64,000 nt of DNA from Flavimobilis soli (GTDB lineage: Bacteria; Actinomycetota; Actinomycetes; Actinomycetales; Cellulomonadaceae): assembly GCF_002564025.1 (NCBI RefSeq), contig NZ_PDJH01000001.1, positions 2,108,001 through 2,172,000 on the forward strand, in the 5' to 3' direction. Positions 34,591 through 44,605 of the stretch are shown here, piece after piece; position 1 is the stretch's first letter; the number at the start of each line of letters is the position of its first letter. Under the pieces are notes generated by a model. That model saw only the letters and a list, made by a program, of their open reading frames with translations. It was not told the DNA's origin and did not search any database. The position numbers were made by a program, and so were the translations under genes.

Positions 34591-35801
34591 ACGCCTGGGA
34601 GACCACCCGCAGCGCCTTGCGCGGCATGGCCGCCAACCCGCTGCGCTCCGTCCTGACCTTGCTCGGGGTGCTCATCGGCGTCGGCTCCGTGATCCTCCTC
34701 GTCGGTGTCGGCAACGGCTCGGCGAAGGCCGTCACGGACCAGATCGGTGCCCTCGGGACGACGACCATCACGGTCCGCTCGTCGTCCGGCGGCGGCCCCT
34801 CGGGGGCGGTGCGCGACCAGACGCTCACCCTCGACACCGTCGCGGCGCTCGAGGAGTCGATCGTGACCGGCGGCTCGCCCCACCTCACCTCGGTCGTGCC
34901 GCAGGTGACGTCGTCGGCGACCGTCGCGGTCGACGCGCAGAGCACGAGCGCGCAGGTCGTCGGCACGAGCGCCGGGTACTTCGACGCGACCGCGTCACCG
35001 GTCGCGCTCGGCACAGGCTTCACCGCGAACGACGACGAGCTCGGCCGTCGCGTGGTCGTGCTTGGGGCCGAGGTCGCCGAGACGTTGTTCGGTGACGACG
35101 ACCCGGTCGGGCGCAGCGTCGTCGTCGGGTCGACGCCGTACGTCGTCAACGGCGTCATGGCCACCAAGGACTCTGCGGGGACGGCTTCGACGAACGACCT
35201 CGTCGTCATGCCGCTGTCCCGCATGCAGCGCTCGATCTCCGGGTACGGCGGCCTGTCCACGATCGTCCTCGACGCCACGAGCGCCGACGACGTCGACGCG
35301 GCGGTCGTCGAGGCGACCCTCGTGCTGCGCGACGCCCTCGGTGTCGCTGCGGGGGAGGACGCGCCGTTCACGGTGTCGAGCCAGTCGCAGCTGTTGTCCA
35401 CCGCGGGCTCCGCGACGGACACCTTCACGGCCATGCTCACGGCTGTCGCGGTGCTGTCGCTCGTCGTCGGCGGCATCGGCGTCACGAACATCATGCTCGT
35501 CACGGTCACCGAGCGGACCCGTGAGATCGGCATCCGCAAGGCGCTCGGCGCCCGCCGCGGCGCGATCCTCGGCCAGTTCCTCACCGAGGCGACCCTGCTG
35601 TCGCTGCTGGGCGGCGTGCTCGGGGTGCTCGCGGCGCTCGTCGGGTCGCGCTTCACGATCATGGGCATCGAGCCCGTGATCGTCGGGTCGTCCGTCGCGC
35701 TCGCCCTCGGCGTCTCCCTCGGCGTCGGGATCCTCTTCGGCGGCTACCCCGCCTGGCGCGCAGCCGCGATGCGCCCTGTCGACGCCCTTCGTCATGACTG
35801 A
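34587..35801 (+). CDS. MacB-type ABC transporter permease
   Basis: A 404-residue permease with one N-terminal helix (LRSVLTLLGVLIGVGSVILLVGVG), a large extracytoplasmic MacB domain containing the conserved GTG and VVVLGAEVAETLFG segments, and three C-terminal helices with RTREIGIRKALGARRGAIL between them. GTG 34587 overlaps the ATPase stop (GTGA). Confidence 0.94.
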   Translation: MNAWETTRSALRGMAANPLRSVLTLLGVLIGVGSVILLVGVGNGSAKAVTDQIGALGTTTITVRSSSGGGPSGAVRDQTLTLDTVAALEESIVTGGSPHLTSVVPQVTSSATVAVDAQSTSAQVVGTSAGYFDATASPVALGTGFTANDDELGRRVVVLGAEVAETLFGDDDPVGRSVVVGSTPYVVNGVMATKDSAGTASTNDLVVMPLSRMQRSISGYGGLSTIVLDATSADDVDAAVVEATLVLRDALGVAAGEDAPFTVSSQSQLLSTAGSATDTFTAMLTAVAVLSLVVGGIGVTNIMLVTVTERTREIGIRKALGARRGAILGQFLTEATLLSLLGGVLGVLAALVGSRFTIMGIEPVIVGSSVALALGVSLGVGILFGGYPAWRAAAMRPVDALRHD

Positions 35802-35829
35802 ACCCCACCCCCTCGAACACGGAGCAGAG

Positions 35830-36438
35830 ATGAACCACGAGACCACGACGGCCGGCACGTCCCCCGAGGAGGTCCTCGCGCGCGAGCCCGAGACCCTGCC
35901 TGACGGCGGCCGTATCGTCTTCGCGAGCCGCAAGCGACCGACGACGACCATGGTGCTCGTCGCCGTCGTCGCCGGCGCGGTCCTGTTCGCGGGCGGCGTG
36001 CTCACGGGCAAGGCCGTGGGCGGCGACGACGCGGGGGCCGCCCCGGGCTTCGCGGATGGCGCGCGCCCGCAGATGCCAGGCAACCTCCCGGACGGGGCGG
36101 CGCAGGACGGCGGCACGCCCGGGCGGGGCGGCATGCCCGCCGGCTTTCCCGGCGGGACGAGCGGGGAGATCACCGCGATCGGTGACGGCACGCTCACGCT
36201 CACGACGAGCGACGGCACGGAGGTGACGGTCACGACGTCCGACGACACGGACGTGTCGGTGGTCGACGACGGCGACCTGGCGGACCTCGCGGTCGGGGAC
36301 ACGGTGCGCGTGAACGGGACGACGGAGGACGACGCGGTCGAGGCGTCGAGCATCGTCGCGGGCGACGTGTCGACGATGTTCGGCGGAGGCTTCGGAGGAA
36401 GCGGCATGCCGGGAGGGGACTTCCCGCCGGCGCAGTGA
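35830..36438 (+). CDS. Membrane-anchored DUF5666-like (OB-fold) protein in the MacAB operon
   Basis: A 202-residue protein: cytoplasmic N-terminus, one transmembrane helix (TTTMVLVAVVAGAVLFAGGVLTG), a Gly/Pro-rich linker and a Thr/Asp-rich beta domain (GEITAIGDGTLTLTTSDG, then GDTVRVNGTTEDD) that resembles DUF5666, ending in a Gly/Met/Pro tail similar in style to the adaptor's tail. Start ATG 35830 has GGAG five bases upstream; ATG 35794, overlapping the permease stop, is possible. It may be an extracytoplasmic accessory of the exporter (inference). Confidence 0.75.
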   Translation: MNHETTTAGTSPEEVLAREPETLPDGGRIVFASRKRPTTTMVLVAVVAGAVLFAGGVLTGKAVGGDDAGAAPGFADGARPQMPGNLPDGAAQDGGTPGRGGMPAGFPGGTSGEITAIGDGTLTLTTSDGTEVTVTTSDDTDVSVVDDGDLADLAVGDTVRVNGTTEDDAVEASSIVAGDVSTMFGGGFGGSGMPGGDFPPAQ

Positions 36439-36533
36439 CGGCGCCCGGGAGCAGGGTTCCGGGACGGTCGGCGCGGGCCTCGGTGCACGCCCCAACAATC
36501 CACCGTAGGCGCTCCCGAAGCAAAAGACCAGGG

Positions 36534-36565
36534 CCCGAGAGCCTTGATATTCCGCGGTTCTCGGG
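36534..36565 (+). terminator. Hairpin after the exporter operon
   Basis: CCCGAGAGCC pairs with GGTTCTCGGG over ten positions (one G-T) around a 12-base loop. About 96 bases after the last gene; no T-run. Confidence 0.45.
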
Positions 36566-36703
36566 GCGAGACTGGAGTCACAACAGCACAGAGGAACAGG
36601 CGGAACCCACGCGCGACCAGTCCACGCATAGGACCTGTGAACGGGGCCACTGCCCTCGACACAGCACACTGCACGCCTGATAACCCCTGTTCCTGCTGAC
36701 CGG

Positions 36704-36727
36704 ACGGCGTCCCGCTTGGGACGCCGT
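36704..36727 (+). terminator. Perfect 10-bp hairpin before malic enzyme
   Basis: ACGGCGTCCC-GCTT-GGGACGCCGT, followed by TCGTGT. Terminator-like, 49 bases before the malic enzyme start. Confidence 0.6.
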
Positions 36728-36776
36728 TCGTGTGCCCGGCCTGGCTGGCACCGTGGCCCGCGAGCACAATGAAGGC

Positions 36777-38162
36777 ATGAGCCCAGCGCCGAGCGTCTCG
36801 TCGTCCATCACCGCGCGCCTCCACGTCGAAGCGAGGCCGACCGTCGTCAGCGAGCTGACGACCGTGATCGAGCAGCAGGGCGGTCTCGTCACCGGCATCG
36901 ACGTCACCGAGTCCGGCTCTGCGCGCATGACGGTCGACGTCACGTGCGCGACGAGCGGCGACGCCCACGCACAGCGGATCGTCGAGGCGCTGCGCCACGT
37001 CGCCGGCGTCGAGGTCGACCGGGTCTCGGACCGCACGTTCCTCCTGCACCTCGGCGGCAAGCTTCGCATCGAGCCGACGTCGCCGATCCGCAACCGCGAC
37101 GACCTGTCGATGATCTACACACCCGGGGTCGCGCGCGTGTGCGAGGCGATCGCCAAGGAGCCCGACGACGCGCGTCGCCTGACGATCAAGCGCAACACGA
37201 TCGCCGTCGTCACGGACGGCACGGCCGTGCTCGGGCTCGGGGACATCGGTCCGCTCGCCTCGCTGCCCGTCATGGAGGGCAAGGCGGCGCTGTTCAAGCG
37301 GTTCGCAGGGATCGACGCCTTCCCTGTCGCGCTCGACACGACAGACGTCGACGAGATCGTGCGGACCGTCAAGGCGATCGCCCCCGTGTTCGCGGGCATC
37401 AACCTCGAGGACATCTCGGCGCCACGATGCTTCGAGGTCGAGCGGCGGCTGCGCGACGAGCTCGACATCCCTGTCTTCCACGATGACCAGCACGGCACCG
37501 CGATCGTCGCGCTCGCGGCGCTCCTCAACGCGCTCGCGGTCGTCGGCAAGGAGCTCGAGTCCGTGCGGATCGTGCTGTCGGGCGCGGGGGCGGCGGGCAC
37601 GGCCGTGCTCAAGCTGCTCCTGGCGGCAGGCGCGAAGGACGTTGTCGTCGCGGACATCGACGGCGTCGTCCACACGGCGCGGCCAGGCCTGACGGAGCAG
37701 CTGCGGTGGACGGCCGAGCACACCAACCCGCGAGGGCTCACAGGAACGCTCAAGGCCGCCATGGCTGGCGCAGACGTCTTCATCGGCGTCTCCGCGCCGA
37801 ACGTGATCGACGGTGACGACGTCGCGACGATGAACGACGACGCGATCGTGTTCGCGATGGCGAACCCCGCACCGGAGATCGACCCGGTCGAGGCCGCGAA
37901 GCACGCGGCGATCGTCGGTACGGGCCGCAGCGACTTCTCGAACCAGATCAACAACGTGCTGGCGTTCCCCGGGGTGTTCCGCGGGCTGCTCGACGCGCAG
38001 TCGTCCCGCATCACCGACGAGCTCCTGCTCGCCGCCGCCCGCGCGCTCGCGTCGACCGTGCACCCCGACCAGCGCAACGCGACCTACATCGTGCCGAGCG
38101 TGTTCAACCCTGACGTGACGACCGTCGTCGCGGAGGCCGTCGCGAGCGCCAGCAGGGCCTGA
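36777..38162 (+). CDS. NAD-dependent malic enzyme with N-terminal ACT-like domain
   Basis: A 461-residue enzyme decarboxylating malate to pyruvate. Residues 10-80 look like an ACT regulatory domain (RPTVVSELTTVIEQQGGLVTGID). The catalytic part has IYTPGVARVCEAIA with the conserved Tyr, TDGTAVLGLGDIGP, the metal/acid segment LEDISAPRCFEVE, PVFHDDQHGTAIV and the Rossmann loop SGAGAAGTAV. The ACT domain suggests amino-acid feedback. ATG 36777 was chosen; GTG 36732 is an alternative. Confidence 0.93.
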   Translation: MSPAPSVSSSITARLHVEARPTVVSELTTVIEQQGGLVTGIDVTESGSARMTVDVTCATSGDAHAQRIVEALRHVAGVEVDRVSDRTFLLHLGGKLRIEPTSPIRNRDDLSMIYTPGVARVCEAIAKEPDDARRLTIKRNTIAVVTDGTAVLGLGDIGPLASLPVMEGKAALFKRFAGIDAFPVALDTTDVDEIVRTVKAIAPVFAGINLEDISAPRCFEVERRLRDELDIPVFHDDQHGTAIVALAALLNALAVVGKELESVRIVLSGAGAAGTAVLKLLLAAGAKDVVVADIDGVVHTARPGLTEQLRWTAEHTNPRGLTGTLKAAMAGADVFIGVSAPNVIDGDDVATMNDDAIVFAMANPAPEIDPVEAAKHAAIVGTGRSDFSNQINNVLAFPGVFRGLLDAQSSRITDELLLAAARALASTVHPDQRNATYIVPSVFNPDVTTVVAEAVASASRA

Positions 38163-38215
38163 CTGCAACCCGAAGGTCCCACGAATCTGCGCCGTCCGCC
38201 CCGCATCGTGGAGAT

Positions 38216-39064
38216 GTGCTGAGCATCGACGAGACCATGTCCTATCAGGCGCAGTCGGCGGCCACCAAGGTCGCCTTCACCCGCCGCCCCATCGCATACA
38301 CCGTCCAGTCGATGCTGGCGGGCTCGTACATCGGGATCGCCGTCGTGCTCATGGTCTCCGCAGCGGGCCCCTTCCTCGCAGCCGGCTCGCCCGCGACCAA
38401 GCTGGTCCAGGGACTCGTCTTCGGCGTCGCGCTGACCCTCGTCTTCACGGCCGGCGGCGAGCTCGTCACCTCGACCATGATGACGATGACGCAGGGCGCA
38501 TACTCCCGCGCCATCAGCTGGTGGGAGGGCGGCCGCACGATCCTCTTCTGCTTCTTCGGCAACATGCTCGGCGCATTCGCGTTCGGCGGCATGGTCCACC
38601 TCACCGGTCTCCTGGACCGGTCCACCCCGGCCGGTGCGATGCTCGCCAGCATGCTCGAGGGTAAGTCCCACGAGGCTGTCCCTGAGCTGTTCTGGCGCGG
38701 CGTGCTCTGCAACATGCTCGTCTGCCTCGCCATCTGGTCGAGCGTGCGGCTCACGAGCGAAGGCGCGAAGCTCTTCACGATCTTCTGGTGCCTGCTCGCC
38801 TTCATCACCTCCGGGTTCGAGCACGTCGTCGCAAACATGACGTCCTTCGCCGTCGGCCTCATGTCTGGGCTCCCCGAGACGTCGTGGGCGGAGTTCGCGC
38901 GGAACATGACCGTCGTCGGTCTGGGCAACCTGGTCGGCGGGGCCGTCGTGGTCGGGCTCGCCTACGCAGTCAGCGCCTCCCGCGACCGTGCACCGCAGAC
39001 GGTCGACGCGGTCGAGCTGCCCGCCGAGGGACCGGAGGCGGCCAGCGCGGCGGCGCTCGTCTGA
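38216..39064 (+). CDS. Formate/nitrite transporter (FNT) family protein
   Basis: A 282-residue protein with about six to seven helices. YIGIAVVLMV, FTAGGELVTSTMMTMTQG (family signature-like), LFCFFGNMLGAFAFG, GVLCNMLVCLAIW, SGFEHVVANMTSFAVGL and LGNLVGGAVVVGLAY match FocA/NirC-type channels; the FEHVVANM histidine/asparagine segment is the central histidine motif. Substrate (nitrite, formate, acetate) cannot be told from sequence; the neighbouring malic enzyme and acetyl-CoA synthetase make a carboxylate plausible. GTG 38216; an ATG at 38237 is an alternative. Confidence 0.9.
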   Translation: MLSIDETMSYQAQSAATKVAFTRRPIAYTVQSMLAGSYIGIAVVLMVSAAGPFLAAGSPATKLVQGLVFGVALTLVFTAGGELVTSTMMTMTQGAYSRAISWWEGGRTILFCFFGNMLGAFAFGGMVHLTGLLDRSTPAGAMLASMLEGKSHEAVPELFWRGVLCNMLVCLAIWSSVRLTSEGAKLFTIFWCLLAFITSGFEHVVANMTSFAVGLMSGLPETSWAEFARNMTVVGLGNLVGGAVVVGLAYAVSASRDRAPQTVDAVELPAEGPEAASAAALV

Positions 39065-39250
39065 CCCTCGTCTGCGAAGCGCTTTCACCCGTCGTCGAGG
39101 AGTAGACCGCGAGGCCGGACAAGATGAGCCGTGGCGTCTGCGAGGTCGCGATGTTCAAGCTCTGACGGACTCGTGCGATGCGTCGGGGTCTAGACTCCCG
39201 ACAGGGACCTAGGTCCCGACGCACCAACGACGATGCGCACCGGAGGGCCG

Positions 39251-41269
39251 ATGACGACCGACGAGAACGTCCAGGACCAGCAGGGCGCTGCGGCGCACCA
39301 GCCGGGCCTGGAGAACCTGCTCCACGAGACCCGCTCCTTCCCGCCGTCGCGCGAGTTCGCCGCGCAGGCCAACGTCCACAAGGACGCGTACGCCTGGGCC
39401 GCTGCCGACCGTGTCGCATTCTGGGCCGACCAGGCGCGCGAGCGGCTCTCGTGGCGCAAGCCGTTCACCGAGACGCTCGACTGGTCTGACGCCCCCGTCG
39501 CCCGCTGGTTCGCCGACGGCACGCTCAACGCCTGCTACAACGCCGTCGACCGGCACGTCGCTGAAGGCCGCGGCGACCGCGTGGCGCTGTACTTCGAGGG
39601 CGAGCCCGGTGACACCCGCACCCTGACCTACGCCGACCTGCAGCGCGAGGTCTCCCGCGCGGCCAACGCCCTCGCGTCGCTCGGTGTCACCACGGGCGAC
39701 CGCGTCGTCATCTACCTGCCGATGATCGTCGAGGCCGTCGTCACGATGCTCGCGTGCGCGCGCCTCGGCGCCCCGCACTCGGTCGTCTTCGGCGGCTTCT
39801 CGGCGGACGCCCTGCGCTCGCGCATCCGCGACGCCGAGGCCAAGGTCGTCGTGACCGCCGACGGCGGCTTCCGCCGCGGCGCGCCCTCGGCGCTCAAGCC
39901 CGCGGTCGACGAGGCCCTCGCCCCGCGCGACGGCGAGGAGACGACGGTGACGAACGTCGTCGTCGTCCGCCGCACCGGTCAGGACGTCACGATCGAGCCC
40001 GGCCGCGACCTGTGGTGGCACGAGCTCCTCGAGACGGCCGACGTGCTCCACGAGCCCGTGTGGGTCGACGCGGAGCACCCCCTGTTCATCCTGTACACCT
40101 CCGGTACCACCGGTAAGCCGAAGGGGATCCTGCACACGACCGGCGGGTATCTCACGCAGGTGGCGTTCACGCACCACGCGGTGTTCGACCTCAAGCCCGA
40201 GACCGACGTCTACTGGTGCACCGCCGACATCGGCTGGATCACCGGCCACTCGTACGTCACGTACGGCCCGCTCGTGAACGGCGCGACCCAGGTCATCTAC
40301 GAAGGCACGCCCGACTCGCCGCACCAGGGCCGCTGGTGGGAGATCGTCGAGAAGTACAAGGTGACGATCCTCTACACCGCGCCGACCGCGATCCGCACGT
40401 GCATGAAGTGGGGCGAGGACATCCCCGGGCGCTTCGACCTGTCGAGCCTGCGCGTGCTCGGTTCGGTCGGCGAGCCCATCAACCCCGAGGCGTGGATGTG
40501 GTACCGCCGCGTCATCGGCGGCGACCGCACCCCGATCGTCGACACGTGGTGGCAGACGGAGACGGGCGCGATCATGATCTCGCCGCTGCCCGGCGTGACC
40601 GCGACCAAGCCGGGCTCCGCTCAGGTGCCGCTCCCCGGCATCGCCGCGACGGTCGTCGACGACGAGGCGCACCCCGTGCCCGACGGCGGTGGCGGCTACC
40701 TCGTGCTGACCGAGCCGTGGCCGTCGATGCTGCGCGGCATCTGGGGCGACCTCGAGCGGTTCAAGGACACGTACTGGTCCCGCTTCCCGGGCATCTACTT
40801 CGCGGGCGACGGCGCCAAGAAGGACGAGGACGGCGACATCTGGCTGCTCGGCCGGGTCGACGACGTCATGAACGTCTCCGGCCACCGGCTGTCGACGACG
40901 GAGATCGAGTCGGCGCTCGTGTCGCACGAGGCCGTCGCCGAGGCGGCGGTGGTGGGTGCGGCCGACGAGACGACGGGCCAGGCCGTCGTCGCGTTCGTCA
41001 TCCTGCGCGAGGACGCCGCCCAGGCCCTCGGCACGGACGACCCGGACCAGATCGTCGAGGTGCTGCGCAGCCACGTCGCGAAGGAGATCGGCCCGATCGC
41101 CAAGCCCCGCAAGGTGCTCGTCGTGGCCGAGCTGCCCAAGACCCGCTCGGGCAAGATCATGCGCCGCCTGCTGCGCGACGTCGCCGAGAACCGCACCGTC
41201 GGCGACGCGACGACCCTCGCGGACTCGTCGGTGATGGACCTCATCTCGAAGGGCCTGAGCAAGCCCTGA
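39251..41269 (+). CDS. acs: Acetyl-CoA synthetase (AMP-forming)
   Basis: A 672-residue ANL-superfamily enzyme activating acetate. Seen are the P-loop-like [19 protein letters not shown] (core A5), the hinge/A8 segment [18 protein letters not shown], and the C-terminal acetylation site motif TRSGKIMRR whose lysine is the usual target of regulatory acetylation. Full length. GGAGG lies a few bases before ATG 39251. Terminated by a strong palindrome. Confidence 0.97.
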   Translation: MTTDENVQDQQGAAAHQPGLENLLHETRSFPPSREFAAQANVHKDAYAWAAADRVAFWADQARERLSWRKPFTETLDWSDAPVARWFADGTLNACYNAVDRHVAEGRGDRVALYFEGEPGDTRTLTYADLQREVSRAANALASLGVTTGDRVVIYLPMIVEAVVTMLACARLGAPHSVVFGGFSADALRSRIRDAEAKVVVTADGGFRRGAPSALKPAVDEALAPRDGEETTVTNVVVVRRTGQDVTIEPGRDLWWHELLETADVLHEPVWVDAEHPLFILYTSGTTGKPKGILHTTGGYLTQVAFTHHAVFDLKPETDVYWCTADIGWITGHSYVTYGPLVNGATQVIYEGTPDSPHQGRWWEIVEKYKVTILYTAPTAIRTCMKWGEDIPGRFDLSSLRVLGSVGEPINPEAWMWYRRVIGGDRTPIVDTWWQTETGAIMISPLPGVTATKPGSAQVPLPGIAATVVDDEAHPVPDGGGGYLVLTEPWPSMLRGIWGDLERFKDTYWSRFPGIYFAGDGAKKDEDGDIWLLGRVDDVMNVSGHRLSTTEIESALVSHEAVAEAAVVGAADETTGQAVVAFVILREDAAQALGTDDPDQIVEVLRSHVAKEIGPIAKPRKVLVVAELPKTRSGKIMRRLLRDVAENRTVGDATTLADSSVMDLISKGLSKP

Positions 41270-41281
41270 GACCTCGCACGG

Positions 41282-41317
41282 CGACGGACGGGCACCCCGC
41301 GGGGTGCCCGTCCGTCG
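41282..41317. terminator. Perfect 17-bp palindromic terminator after acs
   Basis: CGACGGACGGGCACCCC (41282-41298), two bases, then the exact complement (41301-41317). It also lies 35 bases past the end of the convergent chemoreceptor gene, so it may act on both strands. Confidence 0.8.
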
Positions 41318-41351
41318 TCGTGCGCGCTCGCGTGCGCTCGGACGCGACGCG

Positions 41352-42314
41352 CTAGAGGATCGCGCGCAGCGCGGTGAGGAACTCCCCGACGTGCCCCTGC
41401 AGCTCGTCCGTCGCCGACGCCAGGCTCTCCGAGGTCGAGCCCTGCGTGCGTATCTCGAGGTCCTCGACGCGCGCGTGCATGTCGCCCACCGACGCCGCGA
41501 TCTGCTCGAGCGACGCCGCGACGTCGGAGATCGCGCCGTGCGCGTCACCGAGCTGCTCCTCGACGCGCGTCGAGGCGGCAGCCGTCTGGTCGGCGAGACG
41601 CTTGACCTCGTCCGCGACGACGGCGAAGCTCCGCCCGGCAGCGCCCGCGCGGGCCGCCTCGATCGTCGCGTTGAGCGCGAGCAGCCGCGTCTGCGCCGCG
41701 ATGTCGCTGATCAGACCGATGACCTGCGCGATCACCGCCGCCGACTCGGTGAGGTGCGAGACCGCGGCCGTGCCGTGCTCGCTGTCCGCGAGGAGCGTGT
41801 CGACGTCCTCCGAGATGCCGCCGACGGCGTCGACGATCCCGTGGGCGGTGTCGCCCACATGTCGCGCGCTGCCCTGCACGTCGCGCTCGAAGTTCTCGAC
41901 GAGGGCGCGGCGCTCGTGCACCTGGGCGAGGCGGGCGTCGCGCTCGGCGATCGCCTCGCGGGCTCGGTCGATCGTGCGGGCGTGCTGCCCGAACGCTCCC
42001 GGCAGGCCGCGAACGAGGAGCCTGCGCTCGCGCCGCCCCTCGGCGGACGCGGTGAGCGACGCCGCGGCCTCGCGGGCGAAGCCGTCGGTCACGTCGACGA
42101 AGCGGTTGAGGTCGGTGCGCAGGCGTGCGACGTCGAACGTCCCGGTGCTCGGCAGCGGACCGAGGCGTGGCTCGACGTCCCCGTCGGCCCAGCTCCGCAC
42201 GACCGACGCGACCTGGTCGAGGACGGCACGCAGGGCCGCGTTCTCTGCCTCGAGCCGGGCGACCCGCTCGGACGGGCGCGGGCGCAGCCGCCGCAGGGCG
42301 GCCGGGGCGCTCAC
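41352..42314 (-). CDS. Soluble methyl-accepting chemotaxis protein, pair 1
   Basis: A 320-residue cytoplasmic chemoreceptor without transmembrane helices. A coiled-coil N-terminal region is followed by the signalling hairpin [18 protein letters not shown] and [17 protein letters not shown], which contacts CheA/CheW. GTG 42314 overlaps the stop of the PAS gene (GTGA), so both are made together. The PAS partner probably supplies the sensory input. Confidence 0.92.
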   Translation of the reverse strand: MSAPAALRRLRPRPSERVARLEAENAALRAVLDQVASVVRSWADGDVEPRLGPLPSTGTFDVARLRTDLNRFVDVTDGFAREAAASLTASAEGRRERRLLVRGLPGAFGQHARTIDRAREAIAERDARLAQVHERRALVENFERDVQGSARHVGDTAHGIVDAVGGISEDVDTLLADSEHGTAAVSHLTESAAVIAQVIGLISDIAAQTRLLALNATIEAARAGAAGRSFAVVADEVKRLADQTAAASTRVEEQLGDAHGAISDVAASLEQIAASVGDMHARVEDLEIRTQGSTSESLASATDELQGHVGEFLTALRAIL

Positions 42315-42865
42315 AGGTCCCCCTCGAGGGACCAGAGCCACTCCTCGTACGAGAGGCCCTGCGAGTCGAGGTGCTCGGTGAGCCAGGCGAGCGACGCCTC
42401 GGCGCCCTCGCGGCGCGGGCGGCCGCGCTCAAGCTCGCGCATCCGCGCGTAGAGGTCCCGCACGGGCGGGATCGCGTCGCGGCTCGGGGCGCGTCGCGTC
42501 GAGTGGTAGGCGACCACCGCGCCGCTGCGGTCCCGGGTCGGGGTGACGTGGGCGAGCACCCAGTAGAAGGGGCCGTCGATCGCGCGGTTGAGGACGTACG
42601 CGAAGATCTCCTCGCCTGCGCCGAGCGTGTCCCACATGAGGCGGAAGACCCCGCCGGGCATGTCGGGGTGGCGGATGAGGTTGTGCGCGCGGCCCGCGAC
42701 CTCGGTCTCCGACGCGCCCGAGACGCGGAGGAAGGTCTCGTTCGCGTACGTGATGTGACCGCGCAGGTCGGTCTTCGTCACCACGAGGTCGTCAGGGGCG
42801 AGACGGCGCTCGGTGGCCGCCTCCGTCGGGTGCGGGCGCGTCTGGACGTCTGTAAGTGCTGGCAT
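42311..42865 (-). CDS. Aer-type PAS sensor protein, pair 1
   Basis: A 184-residue protein with one PAS domain at about 22-130: [40 protein letters not shown] and [22 protein letters not shown] are close to the FAD-binding PAS domain of the energy-taxis receptor Aer. The C-terminal 50 residues end [16 protein letters not shown], a segment repeated in the second pair. Translationally coupled to the chemoreceptor gene. Confidence 0.9.
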   Translation of the reverse strand: MPALTDVQTRPHPTEAATERRLAPDDLVVTKTDLRGHITYANETFLRVSGASETEVAGRAHNLIRHPDMPGGVFRLMWDTLGAGEEIFAYVLNRAIDGPFYWVLAHVTPTRDRSGAVVAYHSTRRAPSRDAIPPVRDLYARMRELERGRPRREGAEASLAWLTEHLDSQGLSYEEWLWSLEGDL

Positions 42866-42983
42866 GGCTTCCTCGCCGAGAGCAGTGGGTGTCGGTCGGC
42901 ACCTACGGCCACATCGGCGGGGAGGAGCGGTTTCGCGATAGGACCTTGCGTTACGACTGCGTTAAGTAACTGCAGGTCAGAGG

Positions 42984-43916
42984 CTATTTTTCCTGGAGCT
43001 CGGCGAGGAAACGACGGACGTGCTGGTCGAGCGAGGCAGCCGTGCTGGCGAGCGACTCGTCGCCGGCCCCGGTCGCACGGTCCGAGAGCTGGTCGACGTC
43101 GCCCCGCATCGTCCCGACCGAGCCCTCGATCTCGCCGAGCGCGCGAGCGACGTCCTCGATCGCGGCGCGCGAGTGCGAGAGGTTCTCCTCGACGCGGGCG
43201 GACGCCTGCGCCGTCTGGTCCGACAAGCGCTTGACCTCGTCGGCGACGACGGCGAAGCTGCGGCCCGCCTCGCCGGCCCTCGCCGCCTCGATCGTCGCGT
43301 TGAGCGCGAGGAGGCGCGTCTGCGCCGCGACGTCGGTGATGAGCTTGATGACCTGCGAGATCACCGCCGCCGACTCGGTGAGGCGCGCGACCGCGGCGGT
43401 GCCGTTCGTCGTGTCAGCCTCGAGCGTCGCGACCGACCGGCCGAGCTCGCCGACCGTCTCGGTGATCGTGCCGGTCGTCCCGCGCACGTGCTGCGTCCCG
43501 CTGAGGACGTCCCGCTCGAAGTCGCTCGCGAGCGCGGCGCGCTTCGTCGTCGCCTCGGCGAGCTGCTCGTCCCGGCGTGCGATCGACTCGCGGGCCTCGT
43601 TGATCGCCTGCGCGCTGCGGCGGAACGCGCCCGGCAGCCCGCGGACGAGGAGCTTGCGCTCGTGCTGGCCCGCAGCCGCGGACGTGAGCGCGGAGGCGGA
43701 CTCGCGGAGGAACCCGTCGGTGATGTCGACGAGCATGTTCACCGCGGAGCGCAGGGCGTGCGTGCCGGCGCCCGGGACGTCGGGCAGCGGGGCGACGCGG
43801 CGCTCGAGGTCGCCCTCGGCGAGGTCCTCGAGGGTCGCGGTGACCTCACGGACCACCCCGCGAAGGGCCGTGTTCTCGGCGCGCAGCGCCTCGAGCTCGT
43901 CGGTGCGGCGGATCAT
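42984..43916 (-). CDS. Soluble methyl-accepting chemotaxis protein, pair 2
   Basis: A 310-residue paralogue of the 41352 protein with the same layout: N-terminal helical region ([36 protein letters not shown]), [19 protein letters not shown], and hairpin tip [18 protein letters not shown]. No membrane helix. ATG 43916 overlaps the PAS stop (ATGA). Confidence 0.92.
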   Translation of the reverse strand: MIRRTDELEALRAENTALRGVVREVTATLEDLAEGDLERRVAPLPDVPGAGTHALRSAVNMLVDITDGFLRESASALTSAAAGQHERKLLVRGLPGAFRRSAQAINEARESIARRDEQLAEATTKRAALASDFERDVLSGTQHVRGTTGTITETVGELGRSVATLEADTTNGTAAVARLTESAAVISQVIKLITDVAAQTRLLALNATIEAARAGEAGRSFAVVADEVKRLSDQTAQASARVEENLSHSRAAIEDVARALGEIEGSVGTMRGDVDQLSDRATGAGDESLASTAASLDQHVRRFLAELQEK

Positions 43917-44461
43917 CGGCCCTCCAGCTCCCAGACCCACTGGTCGTACGTGAGGCCACGCTCGGCGAGGTAGTGCGTGAGCCACTCGAGCCCGGCCGCG
44001 GCGGCTGCCTTGCGCGACGAGCCGACCTCGGCGGCCCGCATCTTCGCGTACACCTCGGTGACCTCGGGGATCGCGGCCGCGCGGGGCGCGCGGCGCATCG
44101 AGTGGTAGCCGACGGCGACCTTGCAGCCGTCGCGGACGTCGCACGACTGCGTGACGTAGGCGAGCACCCAGTAGCCGACGCCGTCGAGCCCGCGGTTGCG
44201 GACGTACGCGAACAGCTCCTCGCCCGCCTGGGCGCGCTGCCAGAGCAGCGTGAAGATGCCGCCCGGCATCTCGGGGTGGCGGATGATGTTGTGCGGCCTG
44301 CCGAGCGCCTCGTCCTCGGTGAGCGCCGAGAACCTCAGGAAGGTCTCGTTGCAGTAGGTCAGCCGCCCCTGCAGGTCCGTCTTCGTGATGATGAGGTCTT
44401 CCTCGGCCAGCACGCGGTCTGGAACGGTCGTTCGCGTCGTCGCGAGCGTCGCGGTCGTCAT
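43913..44461 (-). CDS. Aer-type PAS sensor protein, pair 2
   Basis: A 182-residue paralogue of the 42311 protein: [62 protein letters not shown] and the C-terminal [18 protein letters not shown] 44461 is preceded by AGGGGG; a start at 44506 is possible. It heads the four-gene set; no Che genes are in the window. Confidence 0.9.
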   Translation of the reverse strand: MTTATLATTRTTVPDRVLAEEDLIITKTDLQGRLTYCNETFLRFSALTEDEALGRPHNIIRHPEMPGGIFTLLWQRAQAGEELFAYVRNRGLDGVGYWVLAYVTQSCDVRDGCKVAVGYHSMRRAPRAAAIPEVTEVYAKMRAAEVGSSRKAAAAAGLEWLTHYLAERGLTYDQWVWELEGR

Positions 44462-44605
44462 GGAGCCCCCTAGTCGGACGAGCCCGGTCAGAAAGGGCTC
44501 TGTCATTATGGTCGGACGTCCGCTCCACGTGTTGAGGGATCGCGTCTTGCCGACGCGGGGCCCGGACGAGGAGCGCCGTCGCGCTCCCGGCGGCATGATC
44601 GGAGC

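Larger units (their letters stand above)
36439..36776. other. Non-coding, lower-GC spacer
   Basis: No open frame with coding character is seen. The stretch 36490-36690 is visibly richer in A/T than its surroundings. It contains two hairpins listed separately. It could hold a small RNA or be a remnant of lost DNA; I recognise no known RNA family. Confidence 0.5.

Noticed and set aside
36490-36690. tmRNA or RNase P RNA in the lower-GC spacer
   Set aside because: No tRNA-like acceptor/T-arm, no tag frame and no RNase P core motifs were found.
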